Positions 1 through 6,920 of a DNA stretch of 14,613 nucleotides are shown one piece after another (positions within the stretch are counted from its first letter, which is position 1; each line of letters begins with the position of its first letter). Origin of the DNA: Chloroflexota bacterium (GTDB taxonomy: Bacteria > Chloroflexota > Anaerolineae > B4-G1); NCBI GenBank assembly GCA_011046405.1, contig DSAR01000428.1, positions 1 through 14,613 of the forward strand, in the 5' to 3' direction. The position numbers were made by a program, and so were the translations under genes. The notes below the pieces were generated by a model. That model did not search any database and was not told the origin of the DNA. It saw nothing but the letters and a program-made list of their open reading frames with translations.

Positions 1-427
1 AGGGCGGGCGGGCGACGGGTAATTCCGCCGACCAGTCCAAGGGTTCTTGAATCAGGTTTTGCGGACGGGAGCCCAACGCCATCCAGGAGACTTCGGCGTC
101 GTTGGAAGTGAGCCAATCGGCGTGTCGCTGGGCGCGCTCAACGACGGTAGTGTTGAACGCGCCGACCAGTCCACGCTCGCTGCCGATCACCAGGAGAGCG
201 ACGCGACTGGAGGGTTTTACCGCACGTTTGGCGTTGTGGGCAGGCGGCAAGTGAGGGATCACGAGTGGCAGGAGATCTGTCAGTCGTTGGGCGTAGGTCT
301 GGATGGCGTCTCGTTGGCCCAGGGCCTCTTGCCAACTGCCCAGCGAGATGGTGCGCAGGGCACTCACGATCGGTTCGACGGTGCGGATGTGGCCCAGGCG
401 AGCCTGGGCTTGTTCCAGATTCTCCAT
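1..427 (-). CDS. atpG: N-ATPase gamma subunit, N-terminal part (cut by window edge)
   Basis: This is the 5' part of the gene for the central stalk (gamma) subunit, which turns inside the alpha3-beta3 head and couples ATP hydrolysis or synthesis to the c-ring. The frame opens with ATG at 427-425 and stays open for 142 codons to position 2, so the C-terminal half is missing. It begins MENLEQAQARLGHIRTVEPI, the usual gamma N-terminal helix. At residues 83-91 it has SERGLVGAF, matching the family's conserved D/S-RGLCGG-N strand. It starts 6 nt after the stop of the small PII-like gene and shares its operon. No strong Shine-Dalgarno is visible, so translation is probably coupled to the upstream gene. 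As the last gene of the DCQRBEFAG order it supports an N-type assignment. It is somewhat divergent from housekeeping gamma, as expected for this type. Confidence 0.88.
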   Translation of the reverse strand, partial: MENLEQAQARLGHIRTVEPIVSALRTISLGSWQEALGQRDAIQTYAQRLTDLLPLVIPHLPPAHNAKRAVKPSSRVALLVIGSERGLVGAFNTTVVERAQRHADWLTSNDAEVSWMALGSRPQNLIQEPLDWSAELPVARPP

Positions 428-433
428 CGGCGT

Positions 434-754
434 TTAGTAGGTTTCCATGCGTTCCATATCCCAGACGAAGACGACGGCGCCGCCGACGTTGGCCTTGGCG
501 GGCGGGCGGCGTGAGATGAGCGGGTCATCGGCATGGTCTGGTTCCACGTCAACTTGGGAATAACAACTCTGGCGTATCGTCTTTAAGACATCCTCCAGAT
601 CTTCCTTTTTGGTGGCGATGAAGAGCATCTGTTGGGCCTGGCGCAGCATGCCGCCTCGACTGTCGGTGAAGGTCGCGCTGTGCCCGGCGGCGATCAGGGC
701 TTCCAATACCAGTTTAGCTTCGTCTCGTGAGACAATGGCCATGACCATTTTCAT
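434..754 (-). CDS. PII-like cyclic-di-AMP receptor (DarA/PstA, DUF970 type) inside the ATPase operon
   Basis: This 106-aa protein has the layout of the PII-like c-di-AMP receptor family (PF06153; DarA/PstA): a ferredoxin-like start (MKMVMAIVSRDEAKLVLEAL), the loop motif TDSRGGMLRQ at 30-39 (family T-x-GGFL-R/K), and the signature end NVGGAVVFVWDMER at 89-102. Family members are soluble trimers that bind c-di-AMP between subunits and pass the signal to partners by loop movement. By hand alignment the Asn usually found after the GGFL motif is a Gln here (41 or 42), so ligand binding is likely but not certain. Its ATG overlaps the atpA stop (ATGA), and a full AAGGAGG-type site lies just upstream within atpA. 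atpG follows 6 nt after its stop. The tight coupling suggests production in step with the ATPase and possibly a regulatory role on it; that role is inference. Confidence 0.85.
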   Translation of the reverse strand: MKMVMAIVSRDEAKLVLEALIAAGHSATFTDSRGGMLRQAQQMLFIATKKEDLEDVLKTIRQSCYSQVDVEPDHADDPLISRRPPAKANVGGAVVFVWDMERMETY

Positions 755-2445
755 TGTTCCTCCTTCTCGGCCAACCAGTTGGTGTGATGATGGGCGATGG
801 TGTCCATCAGGGTTTTGCGATCTTCGGCGCTCAGTTCATAGGTGCGGTTGATTCTTTGCATCAATTCGGGATGAGCGGACGTTATTTCTTCGATCAGATA
901 GCCCTCGAAGTTGGACACTTGATTGGCGGGGATGGTATCCAGGACGCCCTCGGTCGCCGCCAACAGGGTCACGATCTGGACGGCCAATGATCGGGGGCGG
1001 TGGGCAGCTTGGGTCAGTGCGGCCCGGAGTCGCTCGCCGCGCCGAATCTGCCGCCGGGTGGCCTCATCGACCTGCGCGCCGAAACGGGCGAAGCGGGCGA
1101 CCTCCTCGTACTGGGAAAGTTCTAACTTGAGTTCGCCAGCCAATTCACGCATAATGTCGGTTTGGGCCTCTCCTCCCACGCGAGATACCGATTTGCCGAT
1201 ATTCACGGCTGGCTTGATGCCTCGGTTGAAGAGATCGGCGTCCAGGACGATCTGCCCATCGCAGATGGAGATCAGGTTGGTGGGAATGTAGGCGGAGACG
1301 TTGCCCCGTTGCGTCTCAATGATAGGCAGAGCGGTCAGCGAGCGGTTGATTTCTTCGCCATTTTCCTGGCGGATCGGTTTCAGTTTACAGGCGCGCTCCA
1401 GGAGCCGAGCGTGTAGGTAGAAGATGTCTCCGGGATAAGCCTCGCGGCCTGGCGGACGGCGGAGCAGGAGACTCAGCTCCCGGTAGGCGTCGGCGTGTTT
1501 GCTCAGGTCGTCATAGACGATGAGCACATCGCGCCCGGCGTGCATGAGGAATTCGGCCATGGTGCAGCCGGCGTAAGGGGCCAGGTAGCGGAGTGCTGGT
1601 GGATCGTCCGGGCCGGAGAGGACGACGATGCACTTTTTCAGCACGTTGCGGCGGCGCAGGGTGTCGATGATGGCTAACGCGGACGATTTTTTCTGGCCGA
1701 TGGCGACGTAAACGCAGACGACGTCGCTTTCTCGCTGATTGAGGATGGCGTCCACGGCGAGCGTGGTCTTGCCGGTCTGCCGGTCGCCCAGGATCAGTTC
1801 GCGTTGCCCGCGCCCGATGGGGATCAATGCATCGACGATCTTGAGGCCGGTGTGTATCGGCTCGTCGACCGGGGCGCGCTCGATGATGTCCGGCGCTTCA
1901 CGATCCAGGTAATCGCTTTCCGTCGCCTCAATGGGGCCGTGATCGTCCAGGGGAACGCCCAGGGGATTGAGCACACGACCCAACAGTTGGTGGCCCACGG
2001 GGACGCGCACGCGCTGACCGGTGGCGGTCACCAGGCTGCCGCCCTGGATGCCGGCGTCGCTGCCCAGCAATACGACGTCGATGCGGGCGTGATCCAAATT
2101 GAGGATCAGCCCCTGAACGTCGGTGGAGAAGGTAACGAGCTCGTCGGTGCGCGCGCTGGGCAGGCCGGAGAGGGTCGCCACGCCGTCGCCGATGTGTTGG
2201 ACGGTGCCCACGTCGTAGAAGCGAACCTGGGCTGTCATCTGACTGCTTTCCTGGTGCAGGGTCTGGAGCACGGCGTCGAGGTCGGGCGTGACGCGCTTGG
2301 CCTCCACTAGCGCGGCCGCCCGGTCGCTGAGACGTTGGATGTGAGCGGTCTTTTGGATCTGCAGGTCATCATCCAGGCGTTCGAGTTCGCCCTGGATTTT
2401 CGTCAGTAGCGCGCTGATGCCGGAAGATGGTTGTTGATCACTCAT
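751..2445 (-). CDS. atpA: N-ATPase alpha subunit
   Basis: This 564-aa protein is the non-catalytic nucleotide-binding subunit of the F1/N1 head. The P-loop GDRQTGKT is at residues 220-227. SVSRVGG at 419-425 supplies the arginine finger (R422), which reaches into the catalytic site of beta. The N-terminal about 70 residues form a charged helix that would contact the peripheral stalk. The protein is about 50 residues longer than E. coli alpha (513 aa), mostly at the N-terminus. Its ATG overlaps the last 8 nt of atpF, and its TGA overlaps the ATG of the PII-like gene, so the three genes are translationally coupled. All core motifs are present and I see no sign of inactivation. Confidence 0.95.
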   Translation of the reverse strand: MSDQQPSSGISALLTKIQGELERLDDDLQIQKTAHIQRLSDRAAALVEAKRVTPDLDAVLQTLHQESSQMTAQVRFYDVGTVQHIGDGVATLSGLPSARTDELVTFSTDVQGLILNLDHARIDVVLLGSDAGIQGGSLVTATGQRVRVPVGHQLLGRVLNPLGVPLDDHGPIEATESDYLDREAPDIIERAPVDEPIHTGLKIVDALIPIGRGQRELILGDRQTGKTTLAVDAILNQRESDVVCVYVAIGQKKSSALAIIDTLRRRNVLKKCIVVLSGPDDPPALRYLAPYAGCTMAEFLMHAGRDVLIVYDDLSKHADAYRELSLLLRRPPGREAYPGDIFYLHARLLERACKLKPIRQENGEEINRSLTALPIIETQRGNVSAYIPTNLISICDGQIVLDADLFNRGIKPAVNIGKSVSRVGGEAQTDIMRELAGELKLELSQYEEVARFARFGAQVDEATRRQIRRGERLRAALTQAAHRPRSLAVQIVTLLAATEGVLDTIPANQVSNFEGYLIEEITSAHPELMQRINRTYELSAEDRKTLMDTIAHHHTNWLAEKEEQ

Positions 2446-3220
2446 TCTCTATGTCTTCCTTGAGCGCCTGGGCGACGCTTTCGCGAAGTTCTTGCAATTG
2501 TCCGGCGATGGTGTTGTCGATCACGATATCCTCCAGGCGAACGCGGAGGCCGGCGGCCAGGCTGGCGTCGATGCGGAGATCCAGGTCGACGTGGCGATCC
2601 GCCAGCGCGGTCAGGGTGCGGGCCAACTCCCCCTGCTGCTCCGACGAAAGGGGCTTGGCGCTGGTGACGTAGGCGGTCGGCTCACGGTCGCCCAGGGAGA
2701 CGCGGAAGGCCTCGACGCGCGCCATTTCGCTGCGTCCCATCTTCCAGATCCGTTCGTTGAGCTGTTTAACCAGGGCGTCGTGCGTGACGTCAGGGGCGAC
2801 GCGGCCGATCACTTGCTGGCTGACGGAGAGGATGGCGTCCAGCAATTCGTCGTGGAATTCCTCCATCGCCTGTCGTCGCATACGTCGCACGTCGATGTGG
2901 GTTTCAGATAGCATGCGTTCGATCTCTTCGTTTGCTTCTTCGAGTAGTTCTGTTCGCGTCTGCTCGGCGCGATCCCGGGCCCGGTTGATGATGCGTTCGG
3001 CTTCTTCCTCCGCGTCGGAAAGCTGATCCTCCAGATTGGCGCGTTGGGTTTCGACTTTCTGGCGCTCTTCGGCCAGTTTTCGCATCAAGCGCTCTTTTTC
3101 CATCGCCTGTTCTCTAGCTTGCTTCATCATCGGCCGGAAGAGGAGGTAGTATAGAACGCCGGCCATGATGAGGAAATTGACGATCTGCAGGACGATGGTC
3201 GTTAGGTCGAGGTTCAGCAT
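2438..3220 (-). CDS. atpF: N-ATPase b subunit with delta-like C-terminal domain
   Basis: This 260-aa peripheral-stalk subunit has one N-terminal membrane segment (about residues 8-28). A long, very charged coiled coil follows (about 33-125), rich in Glu/Arg/Gln heptads. The C-terminal domain ends with LAAGLRVRLEDIVIDNTIAG at 221-240, which resembles the G-G-v-i-r-i-g-d-x-v-i-D-g-s-v motif at the end of delta/OSCP. Housekeeping b subunits are about 155-165 aa. The extra length and the absence of an atpH gene match the known N-ATPase arrangement, in which AtpF takes over the delta function. A strong GGAGG lies 7 nt before the ATG, and the stop of atpE is 3 nt upstream. The coupled overlap with atpA supports equal expression. 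Confidence 0.93.
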   Translation of the reverse strand: MLNLDLTTIVLQIVNFLIMAGVLYYLLFRPMMKQAREQAMEKERLMRKLAEERQKVETQRANLEDQLSDAEEEAERIINRARDRAEQTRTELLEEANEEIERMLSETHIDVRRMRRQAMEEFHDELLDAILSVSQQVIGRVAPDVTHDALVKQLNERIWKMGRSEMARVEAFRVSLGDREPTAYVTSAKPLSSEQQGELARTLTALADRHVDLDLRIDASLAAGLRVRLEDIVIDNTIAGQLQELRESVAQALKEDIENE

Positions 3221-3223
3221 CCG

Positions 3224-3505
3224 CTATCCTCCAGGGAAGAAGCGGTCGAGTATCGGATTGGCGAAGATCAAGATCAGGATGACCAGCAGGACGTAGATGG
3301 CGGTCGATTCGAGCAGCGCCATCGCGACGATGAGCGTCGTGCGCAGGTCGCCAGCGACCTCGGGCTGGCGGGTCATCCCCTCCAGCGCCTTGAGCACCGC
3401 TCGTCCCTCCACGACAGCGGGGAGGATGCATCCCAACAGGATGCCGACGCCAGAGACCAGGATGGTGGTGAGGGTGATCAACGTTCCAGGGTCCATTTCT
3501 GCCAT
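3224..3505 (-). CDS. atpE: N-ATPase c subunit (rotor ring)
   Basis: This 93-aa hairpin of two membrane helices (about 9-41 and 55-82) is joined by the polar loop RQPE at 46-49. The second helix holds LLESTAIY: the ion-carrying Glu66 followed by Ser67, Thr68 and Tyr71, the same spacing as the Na+ ligand set E65-S66-T67-Y70 of the Ilyobacter Na+ ring. In the first helix, the place of that ring's Gln32 is taken by Glu33 (VVEGR) when counted back from RQPE, giving two carboxylates per site. Two-carboxylate c subunits are known in N-ATPases, and the Burkholderia pseudomallei N-type c17 ring was reported to be H+-specific, so the coupling ion here is open. AAAGGAA lies 7 nt before the ATG. The gene is separated from atpB by 204 nt that contain a mobile element. 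Confidence 0.95.
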   Translation of the reverse strand: MAEMDPGTLITLTTILVSGVGILLGCILPAVVEGRAVLKALEGMTRQPEVAGDLRTTLIVAMALLESTAIYVLLVILILIFANPILDRFFPGG

Positions 3506-3567
3506 AATTCAGTTCCTTTCTACTTGTTTATTCAGGTTTGTCATTGTCGATCAGATGAAGTCAATCA

Positions 3568-3708
3568 GTATCTTCTCAATAAGTTGGGGCATGTTGATGG
3601 AACGGGCGGACGTAGTGTGTCTGCAGCATCCTGCTGGCATCTGGGCCGTCAAGATGACGCGGATGTACTGCCCGTTCCATATCTCACCCCGGTTTATTGG
3701 GAAGATAC
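3568..3708. mobile_element. Miniature inverted-repeat element, family A copy 1 (141 bp) at the atpB stop codon
   Basis: The left end reads GTATCTTCTCAATAA and the right end, in reverse complement, GTATCTTCCCAATAA; the similarity continues into a G-rich run for about 22 bp in all. The element is flanked by a perfect 8-bp direct duplication, GTCAATCA, at 3560-3567 and 3709-3716, as expected of transposition. Inside, a second perfect 11-bp inverted repeat (ATGGAACGGGC at 3597-3607, GCCCGTTCCAT at 3670-3680) would let the whole unit fold into a long hairpin. It has no open frame of its own, so it must have been moved in trans. The right duplication includes the TGA of atpB (3712-3710), so the reading frame is unchanged. 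A second copy with the same ends lies at 7019-7128. Confidence 0.85.
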
Positions 3709-3709
3709 G

Positions 3710-4408
3710 TCAATCAGATGAATGCTTTTCTGCTTCTATATCTTGTAGTCCTTGACTGATGAAGACTGCAGCCAGGGAGGTGAAAATGTATGCCTGTAAA
3801 ATCCCCGTGAATACATTCAGCCCGATCAAAGGGAGTGGGGCGATCAGGGGGACGAGCATAAAGATGACAGCGACGACCATGTCGAGGCTGATGATGTTGC
3901 CGAAGAGGCGCACGGCGAGCGAGAGGGTGCGGCTCAGTTGCCCGAATATCTCTAGCGGTAACGTGAGGGGGAGCAGGTAGATAGGGGAGGCTAAGGATTT
4001 GAAATAGTTCCACGCGCCTTGTGAGCGGACGCCGAAGTAATGAACGGCGAAGAAGACGGTGATAGCCAGCGCGGCGGGCGTGTTGATGTCGCGGGTGGGC
4101 GAGATGATGGTGATCATTTTCCCGTTGGGCAGCGGGAGGTATGGCAGCACGCTGAGGATATTGGCAAGACTGATGAAGAGGACCAGAGTGCCAAGGAAAG
4201 GGAGGTAGGGTTCCGCGGGGCGCTCCATCAGGTCCGAGAGCATCCCGCTCAGGCCGTTGACAGCCATCTCCAGGGCGGACGGGGCGAGACGGTTGATGGT
4301 GATCACCATCGCTGTGATGATGACCATCATCACCCAGGTCGAGACCACGGTGTTGGTGATGCCGATGCCGAAGATCGAGAATACCTCTTGAGGAAAGAAT
4401 CCATCCAT
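3710..4408 (-). CDS. atpB: N-ATPase a subunit (ion channel stator)
   Basis: This 232-aa integral membrane protein forms the ion half-channels beside the c-ring. About five to six hydrophobic segments are visible. The essential arginine is R167 in SLAVRLFGNIIS (163-174), matching the family's L-R-L-F-G-N motif. Upstream, PLEIFGQLSR (151-160) corresponds to the conserved E-x-x-x-x-x-x-R stretch of the penultimate helix. The ATG at 4408 has GGGAG 7 nt upstream and starts 3 nt after the atpR stop. The frame ends in SSD followed by a TGA that lies inside the target duplication of the miniature element, so the element inserted immediately after the coding region. The length is typical of bacterial a subunits of this type. 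Confidence 0.95.
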   Translation of the reverse strand: MDGFFPQEVFSIFGIGITNTVVSTWVMMVIITAMVITINRLAPSALEMAVNGLSGMLSDLMERPAEPYLPFLGTLVLFISLANILSVLPYLPLPNGKMITIISPTRDINTPAALAITVFFAVHYFGVRSQGAWNYFKSLASPIYLLPLTLPLEIFGQLSRTLSLAVRLFGNIISLDMVVAVIFMLVPLIAPLPLIGLNVFTGILQAYIFTSLAAVFISQGLQDIEAEKHSSD

Positions 4409-4411
4409 TGT

Positions 4412-4780
4412 TCAACTCCCATTGCTAAGCGTTTTTGTGTCAGCCGGGTGCTTGATCCGTAAATCCTGCATATCCGTGTTGATTTGGAAGATGTCTGGTC
4501 GGACGCCCACGAGAATCACCAATCCCCAGCGGGCCAGCTCTAGCCCGACGAAGGTCAGCAAAGCGGGCCCGACGCCGCGCCGGAGTGCCAGGATCAACAC
4601 GACGGTGACGAGCCCCCAGCGCAGGGGCGCGCCTCCCAGGATCAGCATAGCGCTTTGAGGCGGCGCGCCGGGGCGCAAGCGGGAGACCGTCCAGTAGGTC
4701 ATCAGGCCGTTTAACCCGCCCAGGAGCACGCCTGCCAGCAGCCAGAAGATCCACATTTCAATGTCCAATCCATTCGTCAT
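4412..4780 (-). CDS. atpR: N-ATPase accessory membrane subunit AtpR
   Basis: This is a small three-helix membrane protein specific to N-ATPase operons, placed where AtpR is always found, between atpQ and atpB. From the ATG at 4780 it has 122 residues, with hydrophobic segments at about 10-30, 44-66 and 72-93. Buried arginines R54 (APLRWGL) and R84 (ELARWGLV) lie in the second and third helices. AtpR is thought to help assemble the c-ring, with its arginine meeting the ion-binding Glu of c; that is from the literature on the family. The start is uncertain: an in-frame TTG at 4798 would give 128 aa, and an ATG at 4756, one base after the atpQ stop, would give 114 aa. I prefer 4780 because it gives the usual short leader before the first helix. 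Confidence 0.87.
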   Translation of the reverse strand: MTNGLDIEMWIFWLLAGVLLGGLNGLMTYWTVSRLRPGAPPQSAMLILGGAPLRWGLVTVVLILALRRGVGPALLTFVGLELARWGLVILVGVRPDIFQINTDMQDLRIKHPADTKTLSNGS

Positions 4781-5006
4781 TTGACTTTTGTCGTTCAATC
4801 CGTTTGACCGAGCGGCTCAGATTGTAGTAGCCGCCGAATACGCCCAGGAATAACAGCCCCACGGTGAAAATGTAGCTGGTGTTTAACCAGTTATCCAGGG
4901 CGTGCCCCAGCAGGATGCCGCCAACGATGGGTAGCGCCAGGTCCCACCCCAGGGAGGCGGCCTGTAACGCCTTGGATAGATCGCTCAATGCTTGTTTATC
5001 TTTCAT
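4758..5006 (-). CDS. atpQ: N-ATPase accessory membrane subunit AtpQ (AtpI-like)
   Basis: This 82-aa protein has a charged N-terminal stretch and two hydrophobic segments (about 20-38 and 45-66). The sequence GWDLALPIVGGILLGHALD at 20-38 resembles the first helix of AtpI-like proteins (glycine-rich, ending in LD). AtpI-like proteins assist c-ring assembly and may carry divalent cations. In N-ATPases this gene is named atpQ and always precedes atpR, as here. The ATG at 5006 overlaps the end of atpC by 11 nt and its stop lies inside the first codons of atpR, so the three are co-translated. The tail (65-82) is basic and would be cytoplasmic. Confidence 0.88.
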   Translation of the reverse strand: MKDKQALSDLSKALQAASLGWDLALPIVGGILLGHALDNWLNTSYIFTVGLLFLGVFGGYYNLSRSVKRIERQKSNDEWIGH

Positions 5007-5400
5007 CTCCGGCCGTCCCTTGCATTTTCTCTTGCAGCGCGATTAACATCGCTTGCGCCAGGCGTTCGAAGCGGGGTTTTTCTTCAAGCGGGGTTTGTGC
5101 TTCGGCCTCGTCTGGGATTTCTTCCTCTGTTTCCATGGTCTCCTCACCGATGAGAATGTGGACGACATTCGTATCTACGTGCAATATACCGGCTGCCAGG
5201 TTGATCGTGTGCTCGTCCTCCGAGTCGTCGGTGTAGCGCAGAGGGCCAGCGACCGTCTCTGCCAGGAGCGGCGCGTGGCCTGGATAGATGCCGATGGGAT
5301 AGCCGTCGCTCAGGTGTACGTGGACGTGTTGGACGTCTTCGACGTCGCAGATGGTCTTGGTCGGCGTCAGCACGTTCAGATGCAGAGGGCTGATGGTCAT
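4996..5400 (-). CDS. atpC: N-ATPase epsilon subunit
   Basis: This 134-aa epsilon subunit sits at the foot of the central stalk with gamma and the c-ring. The N-terminal beta-sandwich is clear: MTISPLHLNVLTPTKTI, then DGYPIGIYPGHAPLLAETV at 32-50, matching the family's G-x-x-x-I-L-P-G-H-A-P-L motif. The C-terminal region (about 92-134) starts with a very acidic stretch (TEEEIPDEAEAQ) in place of the usual compact helical pair, so any latch-type inhibition may differ. The ATG at 5400 overlaps the atpD stop (ATGA), so translation is coupled to atpD. A longer open frame extends upstream to 6024 but only as the antisense-like shadow of atpD, so 5400 is the real start. Confidence 0.93.
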   Translation of the reverse strand: MTISPLHLNVLTPTKTICDVEDVQHVHVHLSDGYPIGIYPGHAPLLAETVAGPLRYTDDSEDEHTINLAAGILHVDTNVVHILIGEETMETEEEIPDEAEAQTPLEEKPRFERLAQAMLIALQEKMQGTAGDER

Positions 5401-6814
5401 ACCTTTTTCCCTCTTTCCTCTATATCCTGGGCTTTCTGTCGTGCTTCGTCTATCGTGCCTACCATGTAGAAGGCCTGCTCGGGTAGGTCGTCGTGGCGGC
5501 CTTCCAATATCTCCTCGAATCCATCCAGGGTTTCCTCCAGGCTCACGTAGCGGCCCGGCATACCGGTGAAGGGTTCGGAGACGAAGAAGGGCTGGGTGAG
5601 GAAGCGCTGCAGGCGGCGAGCCCGGTTGACGGTCGCGCGGTCTTCGTCGCTCAATTCCTCCAGGCCCAGGATGGCGATGACGTCCTGGAGTTCCTGGTAG
5701 CGGGTCAACAGTGAGCGCACCTGGTTGGCGATCTCGAAGTGACGCCGGCCCACGCCATCGTGTGTGAGGAGCGAGCTGTTCGACTGAAGCGGATCGATGG
5801 ACGGGTAGAGACCCTGGCTGGCCTGTTGGCGGGAGAGGATCGTCGCGGCGTCCAGGTGGGCGAAGGTCGCCACCACGGCCGGGTCGGTCAGATCGTCGGC
5901 TGGCACGTAGACCGCCTGGATCGACGTGATGCTGCCCGGCTGGTGGTGGTGATGCGTTCCTGCAATTCGCCCATCTCGCTCTCCAGCGTGGGTTGGTAAC
6001 CCACGGCGCTGGGCAATCTCCCAAGTAAGGCCGAAACTTCGGCGCCGGCCTGGATGTAGCGGAAGATGTTGTCGATGAAGAGCAAAACCTGGCGCCCTTC
6101 CTGATCGCGGAAGTGCTCGGCCATTGTTAGAGCGGTGAGCGGTGTTCGGAGCCTCGCGCCCGGCGGTTCCTTCATCTGGCCGAAGACGAGGACGGTGCTC
6201 TCCATCACGTCACTGCGCTGCATCTCACGCCACAGGTCGTTCCCCTCGCGGCTGCGCTCGCCCACGCCGGCGAAGAGCGCGATGCCTTCGTGCTCGCTGA
6301 TGGTGTGACGCATCAATTCGATCATCAACAGCGTCTTGCCCACGCCGGCGCCGCCGAAGAGACCAATTTTCCCTCCCTGGGGATAAGGCGTCAGCAGGTC
6401 TATGGCCTTGATGCCGGTGATGAAGGGATCTGTAGCGACGCTTTGTTCGCTCAAGGCTGGTGATTTGGCGTGAATCGGTCTTTTGTCGACGTTGGGGAGG
6501 GCGGGTTCTCCGTCTATGGGTTCCCCCAGCACGTTGAACATCCGGCCCAGCGTCGCCCGGCCCACGGGGACGCGGATGGGCTGCCCGGTGTCGTGCACTG
6601 TCAGGCCCCGGCGCAGCCCCGACGTGTTGCCCATAGCGATGGCCCTGACGGTGTGGGGGTTGATGTGTTCCTGGACCTCGACGACGAGTTCTGGCTGCTC
6701 CTCACGTTGGATGAGCAAGGCGTTGTGGATGCTGGGTAATTCGCCGGAGGCGAATTCTGCATCGACGACGACGCCGGCGATTCGGGCGATGCTTCCTTTG
6801 CTTGTGCTTGGCAA
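5397..6814 (-). CDS. atpD: N-ATPase beta subunit (catalytic), interrupted by a 1-nt frameshift
   Basis: This is the catalytic subunit of the head. It starts at a TTG (6814-6812), with AAGGAG at 6830-6825 ten nt upstream; the residues from that point (PSTSKGSIARIAGVVVDAEF) are the normal family N-terminus. The P-loop GGAGVGKT is at 154-161, the catalytic Glu in GERSREGN is E187, and Walker B is LLFID at 244-248. After residue 293 the frame is lost: it runs on to a stop at 5888. The rest of beta, GSITSIQAVYVPADDLTDP through EELSDEDRATV (the DELSEED site) and the tail, continues in the next frame to a TGA at 5399-5397. Adding one base at the G run 5935-5937 restores a 472-aa protein of normal size. 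As written it would give two fragments. A sequencing or assembly error seems more likely than true loss, since the rest of the operon is intact. Confidence 0.93.
5935..5937 (-). other. Single-base frameshift site in atpD (GGG where GGGG is expected)
   Basis: On the coding strand the sequence reads ATC ACC ACC ACC AGC CGG GCA GC. Conserved residues before it (QERIT-T) and after it (GSITSIQAVYVPADD) are in different frames. One more G here, giving AGC CGG GGC AGC, joins them without losing or adding residues compared with the family. The fault lies in a homopolymer, where length errors are common. Confidence 0.85.
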
Positions 6815-6892
6815 GAGGTGGTCTCTCCTTATTTTGAACTATCTCTGCTGCGTATTTCTCACATCTATTTGACGAGGAAGTGAGGAGAGCAT

Positions 6893-6920
6893 ATTATACC
6901 ATAACTTTTCTAAGTTGTAA
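6893..6920 (-). promoter_or_regulatory. Candidate promoter of the N-ATPase operon
   Basis: On the minus strand a perfect TATAAT (6898-6893) lies 16 nt downstream of a weak -35-like TTACAA (6920-6915). A better -35-like TTGTCA at 6928-6923 is 24 nt away, which is too far. Transcription would begin near 6886 and leave a leader of about 70 nt before the TTG start of atpD, with the ribosome site at its end. No other good -10 is seen between here and atpD. Confidence 0.5.

Noticed and set aside
5401..6024. Upstream extension of atpC to 342 codons
   Set aside because: It overlaps atpD in a shifted frame; the ATG at 5400 gives the normal epsilon N-terminus and the ATGA coupling.
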